Assembly: GCF_017115085.1 (NCBI RefSeq)
Contig: NZ_JABXKJ010000226.1
Span: 1-33,244, forward strand
DNA length: 33,244 nucleotides
Reading direction: 5' to 3'
DNA from: Nostoc sp. NMS7
GTDB lineage: Bacteria > Cyanobacteriota > Cyanobacteriia > Cyanobacteriales > Nostocaceae
Position numbers and translations under genes: made by a program. The notes under the pieces were generated by a model. That model was not told the origin of the DNA and searched no databases. It saw nothing but the letters and a program-made list of their open reading frames with translations. This document shows, one piece after another, positions 1-7,797 of this stretch (its first letter is position 1; each line of letters begins with the position of its first letter).

Positions 1-111
1 AACATCTGCTTCAATGCTCCTAGATTACATCTTTTAACTTAAGTTGACACCAATGAGCATTGCTGTGCCCCTACAATATGTGTAGTTCAATTAAATGAAA
101 ACTGCTGTATA

Positions 112-2202
112 TTACTGCCCATTAGTAGTCGTTGATGGTGGCAATTGTGGAGACTCAAGCTGAGGCTGAGGCGAGGGTTGAGGATTGAGAAATTGCTGCC
201 AAGCCTTAATTTGCTCTTGCGCCGGACTGTAAGCAGCACTACCGCGTGGAATCGATTTGGCAATGTCAATCCCTCTGGCAATATCAGACTGACCTTGAGA
301 ACGTGCTATTTCTAACAATTGCTGACTCCACTGGTCAATAGCCTGATTCGCATCCATACGTAAGATGCTATTGTTTGAAACCCGATCTGCCAGTCGTATT
401 GCCTCAACTAAGGCTTCTGGTGTACCAGTCGCCCCCACTTCCTGGGCTTTTCTCCAGTTTTCTTTGGTGCGGATTTGACCTTCCCAATCATTTATCGCAG
501 CTTGTGCTTCCCCAGAAAGCGCCCTTCCCGACGAGGCAATTTGTTGAGCTGCGGCAATGGCGGCGGTGAGATTTCCACTCTGAGCCAGTTCTTGTGCCTG
601 ATCCAAGTAGGGCTGGTCTTGAATTCGCTGAATCTTTCCTACCCAAGTCCGAACTTTTTTCTGGGCTTCTGGATATAATGCACGACCTCTACGGATTTCG
701 CTGGCCTGAGCGATCGCAGCTTGCAAGGAGTTAATATCCTCAAATACCGCTATCTGGTCGGCGCGGTCTAAGTAAGGCTGGTCTTCAATTGTCTCCACTT
801 GGGCACGCCAGCGACTCATCTCTTGCCTAGCTTCTGTGGCTCTGGGGTTACTAGCAGGGATGAGTTCCACTTGGGCGATCGCTGCTGTTAAATTAGGGAC
901 TGTTCCCTGACTAGCCAATATTCTCGCTTTTTCTAAATTGGCAACATCTTCAATTTCCAACTGCCAACGAGCAATGAGTTGCTGTGCTTCGTTATACACT
1001 GGTCTGGAAGGATCAATTTGTTGTGCTTGGGCGATCGCAGCCTCTAAACCAGAAACATTCCCGATCCAAGCACTCCTTTTCGCGTCAGCTATGGCGAGAA
1101 AGTCATCTGTTTCGGCTTGTAGTTTTGCACTTTCCGGTATTTGTCTGGCAATATTCAGCGCCTCATCCGCATCCCGGTTGTCTAGTTTTGCCTGTGCCAA
1201 TTCCAGCATTTTGCGTCCAAATTCGGGAATCGCTGACTGAGCTTTTTGGTAAATATAACTTTCCTGCCCAATCGACTCCGCTAACTTGATCGCTTCTAGT
1301 AAATTATCAACTACTTTACTACTTGCTAAGTTTTCAGCTTTGCCTAACTTATCGCCATCTTCCCGCGCTCTGGCAATTAGAAGATTCAATTGGTCGTATT
1401 TAATACTCGCCCAGTACTGGTTGTCTACGCGCAGCATTTTCGCGGATAACATGAATGCCGATTGCCAGTGCCGTTCCTTTACTTCGGCGATCGCACCATT
1501 GTATGTAGCTTCTGCCTTTGACCAAATCGACTGCCATTTGCCAATTTGTTCATCAACTAATTTATAAGCAACCACGTCTTGGGGGATTTTCTCAGCTGTT
1601 GCGATCGCTTCCTCTAAATTCCCAGTTTGGAAACTTTGATCAGCTAACTTTAAAATATCCCGTGACCAGTCTTCGATGAAACGGTCAATTTCTCCATGCA
1701 ACGGGTGATTTTGTGGTAGTTGCTTCACCAGAGCGATCGCTTGCAATAAGTCGTTCACTGTCTCTTTAGAAGCCGCTAACTGAGCGCAGTGTAGCCGCAC
1801 AGAAGCACTAGCTAGAGGCCAGAAAATCGATGGGCAATTAGGGGCAGTTGGCAACTTCAGCAGCATTGCCACTGCCAATAATCCGACACTGCCGGGAATC
1901 AACATTAGTAATACTAGCCACAACGTCCAGCTTTTCATCCAGCGTGGCCATTTCCCAGAACTTTTACTGAGTTGAGCAGTTTCTTCTGAATGACTATTTA
2001 TATGTAATCCTTCACTACCGGACGCTTTGCGATCCGGATCGTTTTTTTTTCGCCGCTTCACTGACTTGGAGGTAGAACCAGTAGCTGGAACATCAAATGG
2101 TTGAGTTTCACCGAATTCTTCTGTTCGGGATAATCTTGTGTTTTGATCTGGCTCTCTTCCACTGGCTGAAGACCAACTGTCTGGAATATCCCGCTCTGTC
2201 AT
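112..2202 (-). CDS. Membrane-anchored helical-repeat protein, function unknown
   Basis: A 696-residue protein of three parts. Residues 1-90 are hydrophilic and rich in Ser, Lys and Glu, with a basic KRRKK patch near 49-53. One hydrophobic segment at about 91-116 should be a transmembrane helix. From about 140 to 675 there is a series of degenerate units of about 65-75 residues with the pattern LxxAIAxAxxI followed by EAQxxIxxW and often IxDQPYLDxA. This looks like an alpha-solenoid or TPR-like array. The tail is Pro/Gln-rich. The basic N-terminal side suggests that it faces the cytoplasm and the repeats face the periplasm. I recall similar cyanobacterial proteins carrying loose names such as chromosome segregation ATPase, but I see no Walker motif. 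The start is the first Met of the frame. The gene is followed on its own strand only by short AT-rich sequence at the window edge. A binding or scaffolding role is inference. Confidence 0.75.
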   Translation of the reverse strand: MTERDIPDSWSSASGREPDQNTRLSRTEEFGETQPFDVPATGSTSKSVKRRKKNDPDRKASGSEGLHINSHSEETAQLSKSSGKWPRWMKSWTLWLVLLMLIPGSVGLLAVAMLLKLPTAPNCPSIFWPLASASVRLHCAQLAASKETVNDLLQAIALVKQLPQNHPLHGEIDRFIEDWSRDILKLADQSFQTGNLEEAIATAEKIPQDVVAYKLVDEQIGKWQSIWSKAEATYNGAIAEVKERHWQSAFMLSAKMLRVDNQYWASIKYDQLNLLIARAREDGDKLGKAENLASSKVVDNLLEAIKLAESIGQESYIYQKAQSAIPEFGRKMLELAQAKLDNRDADEALNIARQIPESAKLQAETDDFLAIADAKRSAWIGNVSGLEAAIAQAQQIDPSRPVYNEAQQLIARWQLEIEDVANLEKARILASQGTVPNLTAAIAQVELIPASNPRATEARQEMSRWRAQVETIEDQPYLDRADQIAVFEDINSLQAAIAQASEIRRGRALYPEAQKKVRTWVGKIQRIQDQPYLDQAQELAQSGNLTAAIAAAQQIASSGRALSGEAQAAINDWEGQIRTKENWRKAQEVGATGTPEALVEAIRLADRVSNNSILRMDANQAIDQWSQQLLEIARSQGQSDIARGIDIAKSIPRGSAAYSPAQEQIKAWQQFLNPQPSPQPQLESPQLPPSTTTNGQ

Positions 2203-2356
2203 CTCTCACACCAAAATAATTGAATAGCGCTCTGTTTTAGCTTGATAATTCCATTGCTGCCATAGTAACTTTCTCGTGATTAAAAAGCTACTTTTTTGAT
2301 TATCTCTCTCCCCAAAATACCATTAACAATCTAAAAAATCAGTGCCATTTTATACT

Positions 2357-3262
2357 TTATTCCGAAACGATAGATTCAGCTTGCAAATCGGCAATGAGTT
2401 GAGCTAACTGATCGCTATTTGCCTGGTAAACAGTGCCGCAAAACTCGCAAGTTGCTTCAGCGCCATCATCTTTGATAATCATATCTTGCAGTTCGGCTTC
2501 TCCCAAAATCTTCAGTGCCCCCAAAACGCGATCGAAAGAACAACCACAGTGGAAGCGCAGCATTTGCCGTTCGGGAAAGATTGCCAGCCCCATATCTCCC
2601 AGCAAGTCGCCTAAGATTTCAGTCAAAGTCTTCCCAGCTTGCAGCAATGGCGTAAATCCTGCAAGACCAGCAACCCGTGATTCCAACCTTTCTACTAAAG
2701 CTTCGTCTCTGGCAGCTTTGGGTAATATTTGTAGCAATAATCCGCCAGCCGCCGTTACTCCACCTGCTCCCACGAAGACACCTAAAACTAAAGCTGAAGG
2801 TGTTTGTTCGGAATTCAGCAGATAATGAGCCACATCATCGCCAATTTCCCCAGAAACTAGTTCAACAGTACTAGAGTAGGGATAACCATAACCGATATCC
2901 CGGACAACGTAGAGGTAGCCGTTACCCACCGCACCACCAACGTCAAGCTTACCTTTGGCATTGGGAGGCAATTCCACAGATGGATTCCCGACATATCCGC
3001 GTACCGTGCCATCTAAGCCTGCATCTACCAATATCCCACCCAAAGGCCCATCGCCCTTGACTCGCACATTCACCCTCGACCCAGTTCGCTTCATACTAGA
3101 AGCCATTAACAAGCCTGCTGCCATAGTCCGACCTAGTGCTGCCGTTGCCACATAGGAAAGCTTATGGCGTCCCCGTGCTTCTTCTGTTAAACGTGTGGTG
3201 ATCACACCTATGGCACGAATTCCACCTTCGGCTGCTGTTGCACGAATTAACTGATCCGCCAT
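2357..3262 (-). CDS. hslO: Hsp33 redox-regulated chaperone
   Basis: Hsp33 is a cytoplasmic holdase that is switched on by oxidation. Four cysteines bind zinc when reduced and form disulfides under oxidative stress, exposing the substrate-binding surface. The zinc site is complete: Cys239-x-Cys241 (in FHCGCSFDR) and Cys272-x-x-Cys275 (in CEFCG). The N-terminal domain has the family's RATAAEGGIRA start and GPLGGILVDA segment. I start it at MADQLIRA, which gives 301 residues and is preceded by AAGG about 6-10 bases upstream. The frame stays open for 10 more codons to a Met at 3292, but that extension does not resemble the family. It is transcribed in the same direction as the helical-repeat gene 155 bases downstream. 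Confidence 0.95.
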   Translation of the reverse strand: MADQLIRATAAEGGIRAIGVITTRLTEEARGRHKLSYVATAALGRTMAAGLLMASSMKRTGSRVNVRVKGDGPLGGILVDAGLDGTVRGYVGNPSVELPPNAKGKLDVGGAVGNGYLYVVRDIGYGYPYSSTVELVSGEIGDDVAHYLLNSEQTPSALVLGVFVGAGGVTAAGGLLLQILPKAARDEALVERLESRVAGLAGFTPLLQAGKTLTEILGDLLGDMGLAIFPERQMLRFHCGCSFDRVLGALKILGEAELQDMIIKDDGAEATCEFCGTVYQANSDQLAQLIADLQAESIVSE

Positions 3263-3402
3263 GAATAACCTTACATTTCTTAACAAGTTCACTTTTTCTA
3301 TTCTAAGTTCTCTGCTGGTAGAAAAGTGACGCGCTAATAATCAGTGATTGTATTTGCAATATTAGAAATAGCGATGTCTCACCTTTAGGTAATCCTAGAA
3401 AA

Positions 3403-3789
3403 ATGCTGGGTAATTTTCAACAAAGTCAACTGCGAATCGAAATTGAAGCACCAACAGATGCAATTCGTGACAGTCTGCTGCATCCGGTGCAACTAGAAAA
3501 ATGGCTCTTAGGGCAACGCTTTGCGCCAGGAATGCCAGAAGAACTGCTTCCCGGATTCCAGTTTACTACCTGGACTGGGCCAGTTGCGATTCATCATCAA
3601 GTAGACGTTGTGAAATCCAACTGCCTCCGCTTAGTACTCAGCGGAGGCATTGACGGGTTCCACGAATGGTACTGGGGAGAAGGTTGGGTACAATCCCGCT
3701 TGGAAGGAGTTTCACTTTTGCCCTTAAATTTGGGTCAAACTTTGAGTTTGTTGAGCTTGCGTCAGTTTTTGGCAACTCAAGAGGGTTGA
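3403..3789 (+). CDS. Small SRPBCC/START-like conserved protein
   Basis: A soluble 128-residue protein with no signal peptide or membrane segment. The opening (LRIEIEAPTDAIRDSLLHPVQLEKWL) resembles the start of the SRPBCC (Bet v1/START-like) fold: a first beta strand, then a helix ending in a Trp-Leu pair. After it come alternating strands (FQFTTWTGPVAIHHQVDVV, LRLVLSGGIDGFHEWYWGEG) and a final helix LSLLSLRQFLATQ. Such folds usually enclose a hydrophobic ligand, but I see no catalytic signature and assign no substrate. The gene stands alone, divergent from hslO with 140 bases between the starts, and is followed by a hairpin at 3800-3833. The family call is by pattern only. Confidence 0.6.
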   Translation: MLGNFQQSQLRIEIEAPTDAIRDSLLHPVQLEKWLLGQRFAPGMPEELLPGFQFTTWTGPVAIHHQVDVVKSNCLRLVLSGGIDGFHEWYWGEGWVQSRLEGVSLLPLNLGQTLSLLSLRQFLATQEG

Positions 3790-3799
3790 ATCGACTGAA

Positions 3800-3833
3800 C
3801 GTAGGGACAAGGGGGATTTTCCTTGTCTCTATG
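3800..3833 (+). terminator. Hairpin after the SRPBCC-like gene
   Basis: The arms CGTAGGGACAAGG and CCTTGTCTCTATG pair over 13 positions, counting two G-U pairs, around an 8-base loop. The hairpin starts 11 bases after the stop codon. There is no long T-run after it, so termination efficiency is uncertain. Confidence 0.5.
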
Positions 3834-4378
3834 TGTCTTCTCAATCAGCCGACAAATCCGTTAAGGTTTTTTGGTGTTGAGTTACCTTGCGGGAAGCAAG
3901 CTACTACTTTGTCATTTTCTCTTCTACTTAATAAGTAGTTAAGCAAGGTTAAAAGGTATAAAAATACTATTTAATCTCTGCTATTTATTAAGATGCCTTG
4001 CAGATCATCGTTAGTATTAATACGCATGATAAGTAGGTCGGCACGATAAAACCCATGTATGTTTAGTTTTGTAAAAACTCTGGAATCACTGATTTATAAG
4101 CTGTTGGCTGATTTTACATTTCATCACATAGATTGATTTTTCAACGCCGACTTACTTAATTGTTTATTTAGTATAAAAAACAAACTCGCATTCAGCGATA
4201 CTTAATATATATCCATGTGTTATGTATAAAATTAAAATTATAAATTTTACTTCACAGAGATAAAATTCATCCTTTTTCAAAAAAATAGTATAATTATTAG
4301 CTCAGTAGTATGTTTTTCAAGCACTCATAATATTTCTTTGTTAAAAAAATAATTTTTTTATCTAGCTAGTTTCACTTA
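3834..4378. other. AT-rich gene-free stretch before the peptide array
   Basis: No convincing gene. The DNA is strongly AT-rich and marks the left edge of the peptide-gene island. It contains the perfect palindrome GTATTAATAC at 4014-4023, which recurs upstream of two other peptide genes. Confidence 0.5.
4014..4023. promoter_or_regulatory. Palindrome GTATTAATAC, copy upstream of peptide gene 1
   Basis: A perfect 10-base palindrome 470 bases before the ATG of peptide gene 1. The same decamer occurs at 6680-6689 (331 bases before gene 3) and 8792-8801 (346 bases before gene 5). A diverged form, GATCAATACT, lies at the matching place before gene 2 (5681-5690). It could be an operator or simply a remnant of the duplicated block. 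Confidence 0.35.
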
Positions 4379-4384
4379 TATAAT
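4379..4384 (+). promoter_or_regulatory. Candidate -10 box of peptide gene 1
   Basis: TATAAT followed by GTTCCTAACGGCGG. This aligns with TATAATACTTTTAACGGCAC upstream of genes 3 and 5. No good -35 hexamer is visible at the usual distance. The predicted leader is about 95 bases long. Confidence 0.4.
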
Positions 4385-4483
4385 GTTCCTAACGGCGGAG
4401 AAAAACTCATAAATATGCTTTTTGCATTCATGAGTTTGGTCTGACGTTATCTAAATCCCAACAATCAAGTGAGAACTAAAAAC

Positions 4484-4801
4484 ATGCAAAGCACACTATT
4501 TACCGAACTAACCACCATTGAAGAAACCAAGCTTTCTGGCGGAAAGAAAACGAAGAACGTGGTTAAAGATGCCACTATTGGCCAAGGCGGCAATGCAGTA
4601 GGAGGCAATAGTATCTTCGGCAGCGGCGGTAATGGCTCTGGTGGGAATGGTATCGTATATGACTATAGCAAAAACACTATTGGCCAAGGCGGCAATGCAG
4701 TAGGAGGCAATAGTATCTTCGGCAGCGGCGGTAATGGCTCTGGTGGGAATGGTATCGTATATGACTATAGCAAAAACATCTACTTCATCTTCGGCAGCTA
4801 A
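4484..4801 (+). CDS. Double-glycine leader peptide 1, Gly/Asn-rich
   Basis: A 105-residue secreted-peptide precursor candidate. The leader (20 residues, ending TKLSGG) has Leu at -12, Glu at -8, Leu at -4 and Gly-Gly at -2/-1. These are the positions read by the C39 peptidase domain of bacteriocin-type ABC exporters, so cleavage after the second Gly is predicted. The 85-residue core has no cysteine. It begins with lysines, contains two identical 34-residue units rich in GGN and GSGGNGSGGNG, and ends hydrophobic (IYFIFGS). I start at the ATG because all five paralogues align from it. An in-frame GTG five codons earlier lies in the conserved leader sequence AATCAAGTGAGAACTAAAA, and gene 5 has lost it. 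AAGTGAG may serve as the ribosome-binding site. The lack of Cys argues against lanthionine or disulfide chemistry. Function is unknown: antimicrobial, signal or extracellular structural peptide are all possible. Confidence 0.75.
   Translation: MQSTLFTELTTIEETKLSGGKKTKNVVKDATIGQGGNAVGGNSIFGSGGNGSGGNGIVYDYSKNTIGQGGNAVGGNSIFGSGGNGSGGNGIVYDYSKNIYFIFGS
4574..4777 (+). repeat. Perfect 102-bp tandem duplication inside peptide gene 1
   Basis: Bases 4574-4675 and 4676-4777 are identical over 102 bases. Each copy encodes the same 34 residues, from TIGQGGNAVGG to YDYSKN. The unit is in frame, so it doubles the core without breaking it. The absence of even silent differences points to a recent event or to gene conversion. 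Confidence 0.95.
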
Positions 4802-4837
4802 CCCTACTTTTAACTAATTTAGAAAAGCAGGCAAAAC

Positions 4838-5227
4838 TATGAGGTTTAGTAGAAGGGACATAATAAACGTAAAGACACGATTAATCGCGTCTTTACTCGG
4901 ATAAAACTTCACGTTTTAAGCAATTTACGCTGTTGACATAGGTGAAATTACTTTTGCGTGTGGCTTAATAGCTAATGGTTAATTAGCTATTTCTTTATCG
5001 CAGTTATCCTAACATACGTTTATTACTACCCGCTTACTTTTCTTCAAAAAACCTAACATTGACGTTGCCCACGAGCAACCGTCGATAAGTTTCAGCAGCC
5101 CTTTTCCCTAAACATACTGTTCACCTTTGAGTAGTCCAATAGGGAAACAAGCGCTGCTGTTCTTTTAAAGCTTTGAGTTGTCCATCGATTTGCACTTGTT
5201 CTAACTAATTCTGCCGGATATTGCCGT
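4838..5227 (+). repeat. Duplicated downstream block, copy 1
   Basis: Non-coding sequence after peptide gene 1 that is repeated after genes 2, 3 and 5. Landmarks in order: TATGAGGTTTAGTAGAAGG, AATAAACGTAAA, a terminator-like palindrome, GCTAATGGTTAATTAGCTAT, ACATACGTTTATTACTACCC, CTTTTCTTCAA, AGCAACCGTCGATAAG, and ATTCTGCCGGATATTGCCG at the end. No open frame in it is conserved between copies. Confidence 0.8.
4869..4896 (+). terminator. Terminator-like palindrome after peptide gene 1
   Basis: A 28-base near-palindrome: left arm GTAAAGACACGATT, right arm AATCGCGTCTTTAC, with one mismatch in 14 pairs. It lies 67 bases after the stop. The matching sites after genes 2 (6237-6265), 3 and 5 are recognisable but progressively decayed. 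The core CGATTAATCG is shared with the dispersed palindrome at 30277 and 30316. Confidence 0.5.
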
Positions 5228-5440
5228 CTTCTCTTTAAATAAGCTTTTTTGCAAAACTCCCATAATTTGGCGTTTTCACTCTGGAGAGTGAAAGCGATCG
5301 CTTTTGCTTTTATTAGGGACTTCCAATAGCGTGTTTTATTACGAACATCAAATCTTTATAATTTTATCTATAATTTTATCTATAATTTATTTACTTTCAA
5401 AAAAATTGTGTTGCGTAGAATAAAACTTTTTCAAACTAAT
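5228..5440. other. Spacer between peptide modules 1 and 2
   Basis: No gene seen. It holds a perfect hairpin, TTTCACTCT/AGAGTGAAA at 5274-5293 with a 2-base loop, followed at once by a HIP1 octamer and a T-rich run. This could act as an extra terminator on the plus strand. Confidence 0.4.
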
Positions 5441-5613
5441 CAATAATTAAGCAAAATTAGGAGTTTTTCTATTACAATAAATTATATATCTTAAACATAA
5501 TGGTGTATAAAAAAAACTCATAAGCAAAATTTTTATGTAAAAATACTTGTTCAAAAATTACAATTACAGTTTGAAGTTTTGTAAATGTATTTAAGCACAA
5601 CTGGTATAAAAAA

Positions 5614-5640
5614 TTTGTTTGATTTGTTTGATTTGTTTGA
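5614..5640 (+). repeat. Nonamer tandem repeat TTTGTTTGA x3
   Basis: Three perfect copies of a 9-base unit lie in the non-coding block before peptide gene 2. The matching place before gene 5 reads only ACCTTATTTGCTTGATT, so the expansion is specific to this copy. Confidence 0.85.
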
Positions 5641-5875
5641 TGATTATGTTTAACTCTGGGTATTTTGTTTGATTTCTCAGGATCAATACTTAATAAGCTT
5701 AATTTATACATTTTTCGACTAAATAAAGCTTTTAGATCGCCATACTTATATCGATATATATTGATACCTACGATTTTTTGATAAATTCAAACTTATTTCT
5801 AATTAAATTTGTATACATCTATACTATATAACATCTTTACTGAAGATGTGTAATAGATATTTCTTAAACAATTAG

Positions 5876-5907
5876 TTGCTTGATTTATTTAGCAAAAGCA
5901 GTACAAT
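5876..5907 (+). promoter_or_regulatory. Candidate promoter of peptide gene 2
   Basis: TTGCTT (5876-5881) and TACAAT (5902-5907) at a 20-base spacing, aligned with the better boxes before genes 3 and 5. The long spacing and imperfect -10 suggest a weaker promoter. The predicted leader is about 100 bases. Confidence 0.35.
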
Positions 5908-6013
5908 ACTTTCTATGGACACAAAAAAGTTACAAGATATACAGTTTACGCTTATATCTATTAGTTTGGAGTGACCTAACTTTAATCCCAACAATCAAGT
6001 GAGAACTAAAATC

Positions 6014-6214
6014 ATGCAAAGCACATTGTTTAGCGAACTAACCACCATTGAAGAAGCCAACCTCTCTGGCGGAAAGGGCAAGAAGAACGAGATTAAAAAC
6101 TCAACTGTTGGACAAGGCGGCGGTGCCATTGGTGGCAACGGCGTTCAAGGCAATGGTGGCGACGCAACTGGTGGCGATGGTGTTTATACTGTTTATCCAA
6201 TTTTCGTTATCTAG
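6014..6214 (+). CDS. Double-glycine leader peptide 2, short Gly-rich core
   Basis: A 66-residue precursor candidate. Its 20-residue leader is nearly the same as that of gene 1 (MQSTLFSELTT, ending ANLSGG), with Leu at -12, Glu at -8 and Leu at -4. The 46-residue core starts KGKKNEIKNSTVGQGG, runs through GGNGVQGNGGDATGGDG and ends in the hydrophobic YTVYPIFVI. It has no cysteine. It looks like a single-unit version of gene 1: KNSTVGQGGGAIGGNG matches KDATIGQGGNAVGGNS. The start is the ATG at 6014; an in-frame GTG lies at 5999 in the conserved leader sequence. The downstream block begins right after the stop. Export is predicted from the leader; the mature function is unknown. Confidence 0.75.
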   Translation: MQSTLFSELTTIEEANLSGGKGKKNEIKNSTVGQGGGAIGGNGVQGNGGDATGGDGVYTVYPIFVI

Positions 6215-6578
6215 AAGGTAGAAGGTAAAAAATAAACGTAAATACACGAATAATCCCGTCTTTACAGGGATAAAAGTTCACGTCTCAATTAATTAACCTG
6301 CGTCAACAGGGTAAATTATTTTTGCGTGTGACTTAAATTGCTAATCGACTTAATACTAGGAGCCATTAGCTGTTTGTTTGTCGCGTTTATCCTAACATAC
6401 GTTTATTACTACCCATCTACTTTTCTTCAACAAAGTTAACATAAACTGATTGACTGTTGTTTCATAGCCACAGTCAATCAGTTTATCTAGCGCTTTTTAG
6501 TGATGCTTTTGGGGATGCGATGCCTGTCGCATTGCATCAATTTGCGCTCTTTGTAGCTGATTCTGCCGGATATTGCCG
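6215..6578 (+). repeat. Duplicated downstream block, copy 2
   Basis: Similar to 4838-5227: AATAAACGTAAATACACG, a decayed palindrome ending CCCGTCTTTAC, AGCCATTAGCTGTTTGTTTG, ATCCTAACATACGTTTATT, and the terminal ATTCTGCCGGATATTGCCG. It lacks the TATGAGGTTTAGTAG opening and the AGCAACCGTCGATAAG part. At about 6438-6483 it has its own inverted repeat, AAACTGATTGACTGT/ACAGTCAATCAGTTT, with a 13-base loop. Confidence 0.75.
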
Positions 6579-6679
6579 AGTATTTGGCTTTTTTTACTAG
6601 TTGAAGATCGACTTTATTCATCAAAATTTAAAACTCATGAACCACAGCGAAACTCTTGGGCATTTTTGTCACTTTATCA

Positions 6680-6689
6680 GTATTAATAC
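6680..6689. promoter_or_regulatory. Palindrome GTATTAATAC upstream of peptide gene 3
   Basis: The same perfect decamer as at 4014 and 8792, here in the context TTTATCAGTATTAATACG that it shares with 8792. It lies 331 bases before the gene 3 ATG. Confidence 0.35.
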
Positions 6690-6874
6690 GTTATAAGCTT
6701 AATCTATAGATTTGGGACAAAATTAAGTTTTTAGCTCCCTAAATTTATATAAATATATATTTATACCTGCGATTTTTTGATAAACAAAAAATTATTTTTA
6801 ATCAATCTAGTATAAAGAATAACTATGTAATACTTTGAATGAATACGTGTAATACATATTTCTTAAACTCTTAG

Positions 6875-6905
6875 TTGCCTGATCTTTGAGCAAGAGTCGT
6901 ATAAT
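6875..6905 (+). promoter_or_regulatory. Candidate promoter of peptide gene 3
   Basis: TTGCCT (6875-6880) and a consensus TATAAT (6900-6905), spacing 19. The -10 and the following ACTTTTAACGGCACAAA are the same as before gene 5. The predicted leader is about 100 bases. Confidence 0.45.
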
Positions 6906-7010
6906 ACTTTTAACGGCACAAAAAAGTTACTAAATATACACTTTATGTTTATATCTATTACTTTCGAGTGACGGAACTTTAATCCAAACAATCAAGTGAG
7001 AACTAAAATT

Positions 7011-7292
7011 ATGCAAAACACATTGTTTACTGCATTAAGCCCCAACGAAGAAGCCAATTTGTCTGGCGGTACTTACACCAAGACATACAACTATACATAT
7101 AAGTTGACTGGCGGTGCTGGCGGTGCTGGCGGTGCTGGCGGTGCTGGCGGTGCTGGTGGTGCTGGTGGTGCTGGCATCCAAAATACTGGTAAGGGCAATG
7201 TTTCTGTTACTGGAGGCACTGTTACTGGTGGAGCTGGTGGAGCCGGTGGAGCTGGTGGAGATGGTGCGCCAGCCGTTGTAGTTTTTGTATAG
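7011..7292 (+). CDS. Double-glycine leader peptide 3, GGA-repeat core
   Basis: A 93-residue precursor candidate. The leader is 20 residues (MQNTLFTALSPNEE, then ANLSGG) with Leu at -12, Glu at -8 and Leu at -4. The 73-residue core has an aromatic/Thr segment (TYTKTYNYTYKLT) and seven consecutive Gly-Gly-Ala triplets. A spacer (IQNTGKGNVSVTGGTVT), three more GGA triplets and a hydrophobic end (APAVVVFV) follow. There is no cysteine. Strict three-residue glycine periodicity is compatible with a polyglycine-II type helix, which is inference. The repeat DNA (GGCGGTGCT units, 7110-7172) could change copy number by slippage. The gene sits in the same kind of duplicated module as genes 1, 2 and 5, with the same 5-prime leader AATCAAGTGAGAACTAAAA. 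Confidence 0.75.
   Translation: MQNTLFTALSPNEEANLSGGTYTKTYNYTYKLTGGAGGAGGAGGAGGAGGAGGAGIQNTGKGNVSVTGGTVTGGAGGAGGAGGDGAPAVVVFV
7110..7172 (+). repeat. Seven 9-bp units GG(C/T)GGTGCT in peptide gene 3
   Basis: Seven in-frame nonamers encode Gly-Gly-Ala. Five have GGC and two have GGT in the first codon, so the array is nearly homogeneous at the DNA level. Confidence 0.9.
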
Positions 7293-7306
7293 GCAATAGC
7301 CAAACC

Positions 7307-7650
7307 TATGAGGTTTAGTAGAAGGGAAACAATAAACGTCAACACACGATTAATTAACTGCACCTTTAGAGAAATAAAGCGTCACGTTTTAAATAATTTA
7401 CTTTGTTGCCACAGGTTAAGCTACTTTTGTACGTGCCTGAATTGCTAATCGGCTTAATCCTACCAGCCATTAGCTGTTTCTTTATCGCAGTGATATTAAC
7501 ATAGGTTTATTGTTAGCGTTCTAGTTTCTTTAAACAAACTTAACGTTGCTCTTGCCTACCAGCAACCGTCGATAAGGTTCAGCAGGGTTTTTTCTAAACA
7601 TAACTGTTCCCTTCAAGTAGTCCAGCAAAGAAACAAGCCCTGCTACTTGA
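7307..7650 (+). repeat. Duplicated downstream block, copy 3
   Basis: Closest to copy 1. It shares TATGAGGTTTAGTAGAAGG, AATAAACGTCAACACACG, AGCCATTAGCTGTTTCTTT, the segment AGCAACCGTCGATAAG, TTCAGCAG, and the end CAAGTAGTCCAGCAAAGAAA. The terminator palindrome is decayed here. Confidence 0.75.
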
Positions 7651-7797
7651 CAAATCAGGTAAACATACCAAAATTGGCCATATTTTCTCTGTTGAGATAT
7701 GGAATATAAGCATTTTGGTGCGTGTTTGCTCTCGTCATCTTAAGTGACAACAGCTTTTCAAAATTTCAAAACTGATAATTCGCAACTTAGGTGAAGT

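Larger units (their letters stand above)
5441..6013 (+). repeat. Duplicated upstream block of peptide gene 2
   Basis: AT-rich DNA similar to 8561-9137 (before gene 5) and in part to 6660-7010 (before gene 3). Shared landmarks are AATAATTAAGCA, TTTTCTATTA, GTATAAAA, CTGGTATAAAAA, GCGATTTTTTGATA (ACGATTTTTTGATA in this copy), TTTATATCTATTA-like sequence, GGAGTGAC, and CAATCAAG just before the start. It contains three copies of TTTGTTTGA in tandem at 5614-5640. Confidence 0.75.

Noticed and set aside
4469..4483. GTG at 4469 (and 5999, 6996) as the start of the peptide genes
   Set aside because: The upstream DNA is conserved as DNA, but gene 5 has CCC-type sequence in place of the GTG. All five proteins align from the later ATG.
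5472..5711. 79-codon minus-strand frame with NQTNQTNQTN
   Set aside because: It is created by the nonamer repeat in an AT-rich upstream block. The homologous block before gene 5 does not keep the frame.
7091..7363. Minus-strand open frame with long APP/PPA repeats opposite peptide gene 3
   Set aside because: It is the mirror of the GGCGGTGCT repeats of gene 3. It has no ribosome-binding site and no conserved start, whereas the plus strand has the conserved leader.
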